Assembly (NCBI RefSeq): GCF_017744045.1
Contig: NZ_JAGHRD010000005.1
DNA: 64,000 nucleotides
DNA from: Pelagimonas sp017744045
Lineage (GTDB): Bacteria; Pseudomonadota; Alphaproteobacteria; Rhodobacterales; Rhodobacteraceae
Direction: 5' to 3' (one strand)
The position numbers were made by a program, and so were the translations under genes. Positions 33,763-41,965 of this stretch are shown here, one piece after another. Position 1 is the first letter of the stretch. Each line of letters starts with the position of its first letter. The notes below the pieces were generated by a model. It made no database searches. It was not told where the DNA came from and was given only the letters and a program-made list of their open reading frames with translations.

Positions 33763-34502
33763 GTGATCTGTTGATCGTGACAGGGGCCAGCGCCGGGATC
33801 GGCGCGGCCACGGCCCGTATGGCGGGCTTTAACGGCTGGAGCCGCGTTGTCGTCCATTACGGCAGCGACAAAGCCGGGGCCGAAGAGACCGCCGCCATGG
33901 TCGAAAGCATGGGCGCGCAGGCCTATCTGTTTCAGGCCGATGTCGCCAAACCCAAGGCCATCGAAAAGATGTTCGCCAAGATTGCTGAGCTGAAGCCTGG
34001 CCGTATTGGGTTGGTGAATAATGCCGGTGTTGTTTCCCCGACCGGCCCTTTTGCCGATCGCACGCCTGAGCTGGTCAAGAAAGTGTTCGAGATCAACGTT
34101 TTCGGTGCGTTTGAGGTCGCGCGGCAATGCTTGCTGCTTATGCGCGATTGGGACAAAGGCGGGGCAATGGTCAATATATCCTCCGCAGCGGCGCGCTTGG
34201 GATCGGCCAATATGTATGTCGATTACGCCGCCACCAAAGGCGCGATTGAAACCATGACCCTTGGCCTGGCGGATGAGCTGGCGGCCGAAGGTATTCGCGT
34301 CAACGCCATCCGCCCCGGCCTGATTGAAACCGCCATCCACGCCAAAGGCGGCGCGCCGGATCGGCTGGACAAGATCGGCACCACGCCCCCGATGGGCCGC
34401 CCCGGCACAGCCGAGGAATGCGCCGAGGCGATCCTGTGGCTTTTGTCCGAGCGCGCCAGCTATGTCACCCGCACCATTCTGGATGTCACGGGCGGGCGAT
34501 AG
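33759..34502 (+). CDS. SDR family oxidoreductase
   Basis: A 247-residue classical short-chain dehydrogenase: TGASAGIGAAT at residues 8-18, NNAGVVSPTG near 87, NISSAA with catalytic serine, and YAATK (near 158). The C-terminal VTRTILDVTGGR end is typical of FabG/glucose-dehydrogenase-like SDRs, where the last residues form tetramer contacts. The substrate is unknown. It overlaps the upstream TerB-like gene by four bases and is followed 11 bases later by a small membrane-protein gene. Confidence 0.92.
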   Translation: MSDLLIVTGASAGIGAATARMAGFNGWSRVVVHYGSDKAGAEETAAMVESMGAQAYLFQADVAKPKAIEKMFAKIAELKPGRIGLVNNAGVVSPTGPFADRTPELVKKVFEINVFGAFEVARQCLLLMRDWDKGGAMVNISSAAARLGSANMYVDYAATKGAIETMTLGLADELAAEGIRVNAIRPGLIETAIHAKGGAPDRLDKIGTTPPMGRPGTAEECAEAILWLLSERASYVTRTILDVTGGR

Positions 34503-34513
34503 AGTCAGGGTTC

Positions 34514-34960
34514 ATGGCAGACGAAGCACGCCTCAATCACCCACCGCTAACCCATGTCTATGATGGGCGATCCCGAAAGGCTGGCGGAACCATCGCGGCC
34601 ATCTGGCTTGGCCTGCTGTTGCTCTGGTGGACGATTGATCTGGCGGAATGGATCATCGCGCTCTTGCTGGCTGCCACCCTGCCCGCCGCTTTTGAATTTG
34701 CACGGGGCAAGGTGGCGCGTTTTCGATTGGATGATCAGGTGATGGAGTGGCAATCGGGCCGGGTGAGCGGCACCGTGGCTCTGGCAAAGATCACTCAGAT
34801 ACGGTTGGAGACGCGATGGGATCTGTCTGTGCGGGTGCGTATCCTGGCAGAAGGGCAGCGGATCACCCTGCCCCAGGATTGTGTGCCCCCGCACCGAGCG
34901 CTGGAAACCGCGCTTGGCCAGCGCGGGGTTGCGGTTTCTCGCCACCACTTCGGGATTTGA
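34514..34960 (+). CDS. small membrane protein of unknown function
   Basis: The protein has 148 residues from the ATG at 34514: a polar N-terminus, two close hydrophobic helices (about residues 27-60, LGLLLLWWTIDLAEWIIALLLA), then a soluble basic C-terminal domain of beta type (VARFRLDDQVMEWQSGRVSGTVAL). This layout resembles PH-like or DUF2244-type membrane proteins, without proof. It appears to be the third gene of a small operon with the TerB-like protein and the SDR. Confidence 0.6.
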   Translation: MADEARLNHPPLTHVYDGRSRKAGGTIAAIWLGLLLLWWTIDLAEWIIALLLAATLPAAFEFARGKVARFRLDDQVMEWQSGRVSGTVALAKITQIRLETRWDLSVRVRILAEGQRITLPQDCVPPHRALETALGQRGVAVSRHHFGI

Positions 34961-35023
34961 GGCTGCGGTCACCCGCTAAGCGGTCGTTCTGTCATATGCC
35001 TGTCACCGAATCCCGCGACATCT

Positions 35024-35887
35024 ATGCGGATGAAGGACCGTATCGACCCATTGATTCAGGAACGCGCGCCCTGGCTGTTCAACAACCGGCCAGAGACAGC
35101 ACCTGCCCGCCATCTGCTTAACGCCATGCTGGGCTATGAGCGCACGATTGCCATTGCCGAAACCCTGCAGGATATGAGCTCGGACCAGCTGATGCTGGCT
35201 ATGGGGGATCTGCTGGCACGTGACGTGGAAACCAGCGGCCTGCACAACTTGCCGGTCTATGGGCCTGCGCTTGTGGTGGCCAATCACCCGACAGGGATTG
35301 CGGATGGGATCATCCTGCATCACATCCTGCGCCGCATCCGCCCTGATGCCTATTACTTTGCCAATCACGACATTCTGCGAGTGCTTCCGCAGATGTCAGA
35401 CATGATTGCCCCGGTGGAATGGCGCAAAGAAAAGCGCAGCCATGGCAAGACTCGCGAAACCATGGCGTTTACCCGCAAGGCGGTCGAGGACGGGCGGCTG
35501 GGGGTGATCTTTCCCTCCGGACGGCTGGCGAAACGGCGCAAGCTAAGCCTGCATGAACGGCCCTGGATGGCCTCGGCCGCGATGATCGCGCGCAAGTTCG
35601 ATCTGCCGGTGATCCCGGTGAACATTCGCGCGCGCAATTCGGCCTTGTTCTATCTCTTTGACCTGATTCACCCGACTCTGCGTGATATCACCCTGTTCCA
35701 CGAGACCCTGAACAAATCGCGCCAGCCCTTCCGGATCACGGTCGGAGAACCGATTTCAGCCGCGGCCCTGCCCGCCAAGTCCGAAGACGGTATCGCCATG
35801 TTGCGCAAAGCAACGCTTGCATTGGGGGGCAACAAGGCTCCGGCGGTGTCTCTTGTCGATGCCACAAAGCGCCCGAGCTGGCTGTAG
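35024..35887 (+). CDS. glycerol acyltransferase (PlsC/OlsA-like)
   Basis: A 287-residue acyltransferase of the PlsC superfamily, which moves acyl chains onto lysophospholipids or lyso-ornithine lipids at the membrane. The catalytic block is NHPTGIADG with His88 and Asp94, that is H-X5-D as in OlsA/hemolysin-type members rather than the common H-X4-D. The second block is IFPSGRLAKR (about residues 165-174) and PVIPVNIRAR follows. The ATG at 35024 has no clear ribosome-binding site, and no other in-frame ATG or GTG lies near upstream. Confidence 0.82.
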   Translation: MRMKDRIDPLIQERAPWLFNNRPETAPARHLLNAMLGYERTIAIAETLQDMSSDQLMLAMGDLLARDVETSGLHNLPVYGPALVVANHPTGIADGIILHHILRRIRPDAYYFANHDILRVLPQMSDMIAPVEWRKEKRSHGKTRETMAFTRKAVEDGRLGVIFPSGRLAKRRKLSLHERPWMASAAMIARKFDLPVIPVNIRARNSALFYLFDLIHPTLRDITLFHETLNKSRQPFRITVGEPISAAALPAKSEDGIAMLRKATLALGGNKAPAVSLVDATKRPSWL

Positions 35888-35890
35888 AGT

Positions 35891-35955
35891 TTCGGGGCGC
35901 TGCCCCGTCCTGAGCCAGCTCAGGACTCCCCGGGATATTTTTGGCCCAGAGAAAC
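35891..35955 (+). repeat. dispersed 3'-end repeat, copy 4
   Basis: GGGGC-GCT-GCCCC hairpin, then a GTCCTGAG/CTCAGGAC hairpin, then CCCCGGGATATTTTTGGCCC and AGAGAAAC. It starts four bases after the acyltransferase stop, same orientation. Confidence 0.82.
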
Positions 35956-35974
35956 CAGGGGGATGGCCTTAGCC

Positions 35975-36796
35975 TTAGCCTTCGCTCACCGGTTCATCGA
36001 CGAGATTGATGGCCTCAAGCGCGGGTTCTGCGCTTGGCGCGGGCTCCATCACAAAAGGGCGCGCCATAGGGCGGATCGGGTCCGGGCCAATCCCTTCAGG
36101 GCGGGCCACCGGGCGCAGGGAGCTGGCCATACCGATGCAATATTCCTGCTTGCGGGTCCAGGCCTTCATGTCATTGCGCTTGCGCTGGGAATGAAACGGG
36201 CCCCAGTCAGCCGCGACACCGCGCCAGTTCTCGCTAATCACCCGATCACGCTTTACCGTAACTGCCATGATGCGCAGCGCGCAGGACAGGTTATCCTCGG
36301 GATCTTTGAGCGCCCGGCCCGTGCGGGCCTTGCATTTATAGCGCCGCGCCGTGTCGGGCAGGATCTGCACAAGGCCATACCATTTGCCGCCGCCGCCCAC
36401 TGCATGGGGGCGATGGGTGCTTTCATGCCAAGCCAGCGAGGATATCAGGCCGACCCAAAACGCCTCACGCTGTTCGCGGCTGGCGCTGGGATAGGCCGGG
36501 CAATAGGCGGCAATGTCACGCGGAACGATTTCCGGCAGCACAGAGGCATGGGATTGCAGGCCGGTCAGGATGGCCCGTGTCCAATTGGCTTTGCCCCCTT
36601 TTGCCCCCCAACGGGCATTGGGCAGAGGACGGATCGCCCGCCGCGCCACAGGTCGTAGCGAAACGGAAACGGCTTGCTCTGTCGGTTCAAGCGCAATAGC
36701 GGCCTTATCCCCTTTGGCAGCTTCCAGAGGGACAGGGCCGGGATTGGCATTGGCTTGCGCCGCGAGAAGCGTGAAAAGAATGGCAGCACGCAACAT
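35975..36796 (-). CDS. lytic transglycosylase, SLT domain
   Basis: A 273-residue exported protein: signal peptide (MLRAAILFTLLAAQANA), a linker, then a lysozyme-like SLT domain with catalytic Glu125 in LAWHESTHRP and GLVQI at 141-145, the counterpart of the usual GLMQI. A four-cysteine pattern (AAYCP, YKCKA, LSCAL, EYCIG) may stabilise the domain. Such enzymes cleave peptidoglycan glycan strands to anhydromuropeptides. The C-terminal tail is proline-rich. The start at 36796 is chosen because it begins directly with the signal peptide. Confidence 0.85.
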   Translation of the reverse strand: MLRAAILFTLLAAQANANPGPVPLEAAKGDKAAIALEPTEQAVSVSLRPVARRAIRPLPNARWGAKGGKANWTRAILTGLQSHASVLPEIVPRDIAAYCPAYPSASREQREAFWVGLISSLAWHESTHRPHAVGGGGKWYGLVQILPDTARRYKCKARTGRALKDPEDNLSCALRIMAVTVKRDRVISENWRGVAADWGPFHSQRKRNDMKAWTRKQEYCIGMASSLRPVARPEGIGPDPIRPMARPFVMEPAPSAEPALEAINLVDEPVSEG

Positions 36797-36995
36797 GGGC
36801 CCAATAGGTGCACCAGCCAAGAGATTCGCGCAAGGCTTGTGGTCGTTTCGCCCTTGGCAACACTGCGTTCCAAAGCCGTGATCAACGCCCGCGAAACCGC
36901 GAAACAAAGCCTGCGCATCACCTCTTTGCCGCCCCGATTTGGCCGCAAAGGCCCAGCAGTATGACCGTCATAACAAGGAGCGACATGCTGCCACC

Positions 36996-38249
36996 ATGCG
37001 TATTCTAACTCAAAAATTTGCCGCCCTGCGCGACAGCCAGAGCCTGCTGCCGCCATCATCCACTGACCCGGACGACTCCGAGTCTGCCTTTTTGCAGGAT
37101 GAGATCCCGCCGCTGCGGCCCCGTGTTGAAATCCCGATTTGTGATCCCGGTACCGAAGCCCATGCCCTGGCCAAAACCTTTGGCCGTGGTCAGTTTCTGG
37201 CCCGCCAAGATGCCTGGGAGGACGTCTCGCGCGAGATCGGCGATGCCGAAAAGCAGCGCAGCCTGACACCGGGGCTGGCCTCTGTTGCTCAGATAATCGC
37301 CAAGGGCTGTCGATCAGATGCAATTTATGCCGTTGGGCAAGCCATTGAAAAATCGAACATGCAGGGCGCAGGCGCGATCCTGACGGCCTTTGCATCCAAT
37401 CTTGAGGAAGACCCGGACGACCCTGCCCTGTCATATATTCTGGCCATGTCGCATGTGGATGTGGCGCTGATCTGGCGCGGAGCCAGCCGAGTTCAGGATC
37501 TGGCACCGCAACGCCGTCAGGCACATGATTATCACATGAGCGCGGCGGCCGCTTTGGCAGATCGATTTGACCCGTTTGAACAGGATTCACCGCTTTGGGC
37601 GCAGGTGCGCTGCGCGGTGATCGACAGCGATCCCTGCGCGGCCCAACGTGTTGCCGATGATTTCGAAGATCTGATTGATCTCGACCCGCAAAACCCGTTT
37701 CACCTGATTGCACTCGGCCAGCACCTGTTGCCACGTCGCCTAGGCACGCTTGAGATGCTGGACCGGCAGGCGCGACGCAAAGTGGCGCAATTGTCGGATG
37801 TCTGGGGCGCTGGTGCCTATACTTGGGTGTTCATGGGGGCCTTGCAACAGGATCCGGCCGCCTTTCGCCGCTTGGATCCGGAATTGTTTGTCGAGGGCAT
37901 GCATGAGATCCTGGACCGTCACCCATCACAACACATGGCCAATGTCATGGCCGCCTTTACCGGCCTGACCATTGCCGCACCCAGTGAACATAACAGCGCG
38001 CGCGCGCGGGTTATGGATTGTTTTCGCTGGATTTTGCAGGACCACCTGCGCGAGTTGCACCCGCAGGTCTGGGCCTTGGCCCCGGTGCCCGGCAAGCCCG
38101 ATATGCATTTGGGCGACGACGTTGATCTGATCAGCCTCGGCCGCACCCGCGCCATCGGTTCAATCGCCCAGCATTTTGCTCCGGCCTTGGAATCCGGGCG
38201 TCGCCTGGTCTTTACACCGGACGGGTTACAGCTGCGCAAATCCATTTGA
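36996..38249 (+). CDS. conserved protein of unknown function, 417 aa
   Basis: A soluble acidic protein starting MRILTQKFAALRDS. It has a disordered Pro/Asp/Ser N-terminal part (residues 15-60) and then a long all-helical body with TPR-like spacing (for example DPDDPALSYILAMSHVDVAL and DLDPQNPFHLIALGQHLLPR). There is no signal peptide or membrane segment. I do not recognise the family. The consensus ribosome-binding site AAGGAG is spaced for a tiny ORF of seven codons (36985-37008) that overlaps this start; the true ATG at 36996 is 16 bases beyond it. Confidence 0.7.
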   Translation: MRILTQKFAALRDSQSLLPPSSTDPDDSESAFLQDEIPPLRPRVEIPICDPGTEAHALAKTFGRGQFLARQDAWEDVSREIGDAEKQRSLTPGLASVAQIIAKGCRSDAIYAVGQAIEKSNMQGAGAILTAFASNLEEDPDDPALSYILAMSHVDVALIWRGASRVQDLAPQRRQAHDYHMSAAAALADRFDPFEQDSPLWAQVRCAVIDSDPCAAQRVADDFEDLIDLDPQNPFHLIALGQHLLPRRLGTLEMLDRQARRKVAQLSDVWGAGAYTWVFMGALQQDPAAFRRLDPELFVEGMHEILDRHPSQHMANVMAAFTGLTIAAPSEHNSARARVMDCFRWILQDHLRELHPQVWALAPVPGKPDMHLGDDVDLISLGRTRAIGSIAQHFAPALESGRRLVFTPDGLQLRKSI

Positions 38250-38323
38250 GCCGCGGCTTGCCCTTGCCCCCAATCCTGCCTTGGCGTATTCCCTGCTTTG
38301 TTCCATGAAAGCCGAGGATTGCA

Positions 38324-39838
38324 ATGCTGGATCTGACATTTGACACGCCCAAGCCCAAGGTGATTGCCGGGGCCAAGAATGACTGGGAACTGGTCATCGG
38401 GATGGAGGTGCACGCGCAGGTCTCCAGTCAGGCCAAACTGTTCTCGGGCGCTTCGACAAAATTCGGGGCTGAGCCGAACTCCAACGTGGCTTTTGTTGAC
38501 TCGGCCATGCCGGGAATGTTGCCGGTTATCAATGAGTTCTGCGTGGAACAGGCGGTGCGGACGGGGCTGGGCCTCAAGGCTGAGATCAATCTGAAATCGG
38601 CCTTTGACCGCAAGAATTATTTCTATCCTGACCTGCCGCAGGGCTATCAGATTTCGCAGCTTTATCACCCGATTGTCGGCGAAGGCGAAGTCATCGTGGA
38701 TATGGAGCCGGGCATCGCACGCAAAGTGCGGATTGAGCGTATCCATATTGAGCAAGATGCGGGTAAGTCGATCCATGACATGGATCCGCATATGTCTTTC
38801 GTTGACCTGAACCGCACCGGTGTAGCGCTGATGGAGATCGTCTCGCGTCCGGACATCCGCGGCCCAGAGGAAGCGGCGGCCTATATCGCCAAGCTGCGCC
38901 AGATCCTGCGCTACCTTGGGACCTGTGACGGCAATATGCAAAACGGCAACCTGCGCGCGGATGTGAACGTCTCGATCTGCCAGCCGGGCCAGTACGAGAA
39001 GTATATGGAAACGCAGGATTTCTCGCATCTCGGCACACGTTGCGAGATCAAGAATATGAACTCCATGCGCTTTATCCAGCAGGCGATCATGGTCGAAGCC
39101 GAGCGTCAGATCAAGATCGTTGAGGCCGGCGGTGAGGTCGATCAGGAGACGCGTTTGTATGATCCTGACAAGGGTGAGACGCGGTCAATGCGCTCGAAGG
39201 AAGAGGCGCATGATTATCGCTATTTCCCCTGCCCCGATCTGCTGCCTTTGGAGATCGAACAGGAGTGGGTGGACGATATCGCCAAGTCCTTGCCCGAGCT
39301 TCCGGATGAGAAAAAAGCGCGCTTTGTCAATGAGTTCGGGCTTTCGGAATATGACGCTTCGGTGCTGACTGCCGAAACCGAGAGCGCGGATTTCTTTGAA
39401 AAGGTTGTTGCGGGTTCGGGCGACGGGAAATTGTCGGCCAATTGGGTTATTAACGAGCTGTTTGGTCGGTTGAAAAAAGAAGATCACGACATCTCGGACA
39501 GCCCGGTCAACCCGGAGCAACTAGCTGGAATCATTAAACTAATCAAGTCGGATGCGATTTCCGGCAAGATTGCGAAAGACCTGTTTGAGATCGTTTATTC
39601 TGAGGGTGGCGATCCAGAAGCCATCGTTGAAGAACGCGGCATGAAACAGGTGACCGATACCGGCGCGATTGAAACGGCGGTGGATGAGATCATCGCGGCC
39701 AACCCGGCACAGGTGGAAAAAGCCAAGCAAAATCCAAAGCTTGCAGGCTGGTTTGTCGGTCAGGTCATGAAAGCCACCGGCGGCAAGGCCAATCCAAAGG
39801 CGGTGAACCAGATCGTCGCGCAAAAGCTGGGTCTGTAA
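38324..39838 (+). CDS. gatB: Asp/Glu-tRNA amidotransferase subunit B
   Basis: GatB, with GatA and GatC, converts Glu-tRNA-Gln (and Asp-tRNA-Asn) into the amidated forms in organisms lacking the direct synthetases. The 504-residue protein has the cradle domain with VIGMEVHAQVSSQAKLFSG, KNYFYPDLPQGYQISQ and LMEIVSRPDIRGPEEA, then the helical domain and a YqeY-like C-terminal tail (KATGGKANPKAVNQIVAQKL) that contacts tRNA. gatA and gatC are not adjacent. A terminator follows 45 bases after the stop. Confidence 0.97.
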   Translation: MLDLTFDTPKPKVIAGAKNDWELVIGMEVHAQVSSQAKLFSGASTKFGAEPNSNVAFVDSAMPGMLPVINEFCVEQAVRTGLGLKAEINLKSAFDRKNYFYPDLPQGYQISQLYHPIVGEGEVIVDMEPGIARKVRIERIHIEQDAGKSIHDMDPHMSFVDLNRTGVALMEIVSRPDIRGPEEAAAYIAKLRQILRYLGTCDGNMQNGNLRADVNVSICQPGQYEKYMETQDFSHLGTRCEIKNMNSMRFIQQAIMVEAERQIKIVEAGGEVDQETRLYDPDKGETRSMRSKEEAHDYRYFPCPDLLPLEIEQEWVDDIAKSLPELPDEKKARFVNEFGLSEYDASVLTAETESADFFEKVVAGSGDGKLSANWVINELFGRLKKEDHDISDSPVNPEQLAGIIKLIKSDAISGKIAKDLFEIVYSEGGDPEAIVEERGMKQVTDTGAIETAVDEIIAANPAQVEKAKQNPKLAGWFVGQVMKATGGKANPKAVNQIVAQKLGL

Positions 39839-39883
39839 AGACAGCGCAGCGGTGGGGTGAAACCCCACCCTACATCTTAATGG

Positions 39884-39916
39884 AACGCCCGGTACCGGTA
39901 ACGGACCGGGCGTTTT
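39884..39916 (+). terminator. rho-independent terminator of gatB
   Basis: AACGCCCGGT pairs with ACCGGGCGTT (39884-39893 and 39905-39914) and runs into TTTT. A second small hairpin (GGTGGGGT-GAA-ACCCCACC) sits just before it at about 39851-39869. Confidence 0.85.
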
Positions 39917-40174
39917 ATGTGCAACGGGGCAATTGGTACAAAACCCGGTGCGTTTTGGGGGGATTGCCCCCCGGTGCAAATGGGGCCCCGGATCGGGCCT
40001 TGGGGGCAATCTGTCTGATTCTGCCTGAATTTAGGGGGGATTGGCCCCGCCAGAGGTCGCCCCCCTCGGCGCGGTCAGAAAGAACGCTGTTTTCGCGCAA
40101 CAAAAGGTTAATTTGCCCGCCGCCGCGAAATTGCAGGGTTGAAGTGCGCAAAACACTCCCCCCTAAGTTGCGCC
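39917..40174. other. G/C-tract-rich intergenic region
   Basis: It holds several short perfect hairpins (GGGGGG-ATTG-CCCCCC at about 39956-39971, and GGGCC/GGCCC-type pairs nearby), but no coding frame with a ribosome-binding site. A 102-codon plus-strand frame here is biased by the G tracts and not credible. Confidence 0.5.
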
Positions 40175-41740
40175 ATGCGATTGGTTGATGTTCTTACTCT
40201 GATCAAAGATCATTTCATCTTGTTCAGCGCCGTGACCGTGGTCATCTGGCTTGGCCTTACGACCTCTCTCTTGCGCGCCGCCAATGGGCCGTCGGATCAG
40301 CGGACCGCCCGCTATAGCCTTCAGCAGCTTAAAGACCGGTATCAGCATCTGCTCACCGCGAGTATCCGTTGGGCAACTCGCAGTCTCAGCCCTGAGACGC
40401 TGATCAGCCGCCCCGCCCCAGCGGATGCGCTTGGGCGACTTTTTTGGCGTATGGAGCCATTGGCGCGGGATGCGGATGATGTGAGCAGATTGCAAAAGAC
40501 CCCGTGGTCGTGGCCCATGCTCTCTGTTGCGGCTTTACTTGCATTGATATATCCAAGCTTGTTTGCGGTTTTGCAATGGCTGGTCACCGGCCAGTCGAGC
40601 AGCGCTGACGCTTTTCTTTTGTTGTCGGAGACCGTTTCCGCGAGTTCCCGATTGACCATGGCCCTGATGATATTAGCGCCCTTCCTTGCCCCATTGCTTT
40701 TTTTGATCCCGCTCGATAGAGGGCCGAAAACCCTGCAAACGGGATTGACGATTTTTGCATATCTGAGCTTTGCGCTTTTGCTCATTTGGGGCTTAACGCT
40801 GGCCAGCTACTTTGCTGAAGAGGGTCTGTTTGCTATTGGCTTCCTCACGGGTGTCTTGTGCGCTGCCGTTATGTTGCGCCGTTTTAGAATGACTTCAGTG
40901 ATTGGCTTTGTGGCCACACTTTTCTTTGCGATGCTTTTCATTGGAGGCGACTCTTCGTTGAGCGGCGGAGCGGTTTTCTTGACTGTGATTTGCGCCGTAT
41001 TGTTTCCAATTGGGGTATCCATCTTGGTTCAACACCTGACCCGCATGGGTTTGGGTGTGGCAGCGCATCTCGCACGGCTTTTGGGTGTCGTGGTGGCGTC
41101 AATTTGGGTGCTCAGCTGGGCCGAAATACCCGAATTGATCGGTTTGGTTCTGGCTCTTTTCTTTCTGCCTTGTTTCAACGCCCTGTTCGATTGGGTGAGC
41201 TACGGCACGACCATCTTCCTTCTCCAGAAGGGTCAAGCCAAGCGTGGGGGCTGGCCGTTTCTCTGTGGTGTGGCGGATGTGGTTGCAGCGGGGGTGATCT
41301 TTGCGGCTTTGGCGGCAAGCCTTGTGGTGATACTGGCGCAGATCAATCTGTGGCGTGGTGATATTCTGGTGGATGTGCGTGCTATTCTGGATCAGCCGGG
41401 CGCGCATCTTTGGGTGATTGCGATGATCGCCTCAACCCTTGTGCCGACGTTGGTGCACCTGGGGCTGGCGCTGTTCAGCCTGATCACCTGGGTGCCGGTG
41501 CCGTTTTGGCAACGGGGCGTGGATCGTTTGCTTGATCAAGAGGATACGATGGGCGGCTGGTGGGCGGCGGCGCGACTATCCGGGGCTTTGGTCGGCGTTT
41601 ATGGTGGGTTCTTGTTTTTGGGCGGCGCGGTGCTTTGGGCGCTCTGGCAGTTTGGGGCGGTGATCGTCTCGGGCTATGTGGCGTGGTTGCATGTGCTGCT
41701 GGATTGGATCGGGTCGCCTGTGGTGCCTGTGGTGATCTGA
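40175..41740 (+). CDS. polytopic membrane protein of unknown function, 521 aa
   Basis: From the ATG at 40175 the protein shows roughly ten hydrophobic segments spread along its length, beginning at about residues 14-35 and ending with a pair near the C-terminus. There is a cytoplasmic-looking loop at about residues 36-105 (GPSDQRTARYSLQQLKDRYQ). I see no transport signature, DUF hallmark or catalytic motif that I can name. The high hydrophobicity and normal codon use support a real gene. It lies between gatB and dddP, each on its own transcript by spacing. Confidence 0.65.
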   Translation: MRLVDVLTLIKDHFILFSAVTVVIWLGLTTSLLRAANGPSDQRTARYSLQQLKDRYQHLLTASIRWATRSLSPETLISRPAPADALGRLFWRMEPLARDADDVSRLQKTPWSWPMLSVAALLALIYPSLFAVLQWLVTGQSSSADAFLLLSETVSASSRLTMALMILAPFLAPLLFLIPLDRGPKTLQTGLTIFAYLSFALLLIWGLTLASYFAEEGLFAIGFLTGVLCAAVMLRRFRMTSVIGFVATLFFAMLFIGGDSSLSGGAVFLTVICAVLFPIGVSILVQHLTRMGLGVAAHLARLLGVVVASIWVLSWAEIPELIGLVLALFFLPCFNALFDWVSYGTTIFLLQKGQAKRGGWPFLCGVADVVAAGVIFAALAASLVVILAQINLWRGDILVDVRAILDQPGAHLWVIAMIASTLVPTLVHLGLALFSLITWVPVPFWQRGVDRLLDQEDTMGGWWAAARLSGALVGVYGGFLFLGGAVLWALWQFGAVIVSGYVAWLHVLLDWIGSPVVPVVI

Positions 41741-41965
41741 CGGATTTGGGCCCGGAAATTTCTGCGCCCCTCTGAGCGATTGCAAAAAAGCGAAGCGAAT
41801 CCGTCGCTATTTGGCATTTCCAGCCCGGTCGGGCCTGAGACGCTTTGCCTATCGCGTTTCGGGAAAACGGTGACTCGCACGGGCCTTGCCACGCATGGCG
41901 GCCTGCGGGACCTGACGGGGCATCTGTTTTTTCCTTTGCTCGAAACGCCTTAGGGAGGAGAGCCA

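Noticed and set aside
39880..40188. 102-codon plus-strand frame after gatB
   Set aside because: It begins inside the gatB terminator, runs through G tracts and has no ribosome-binding site.
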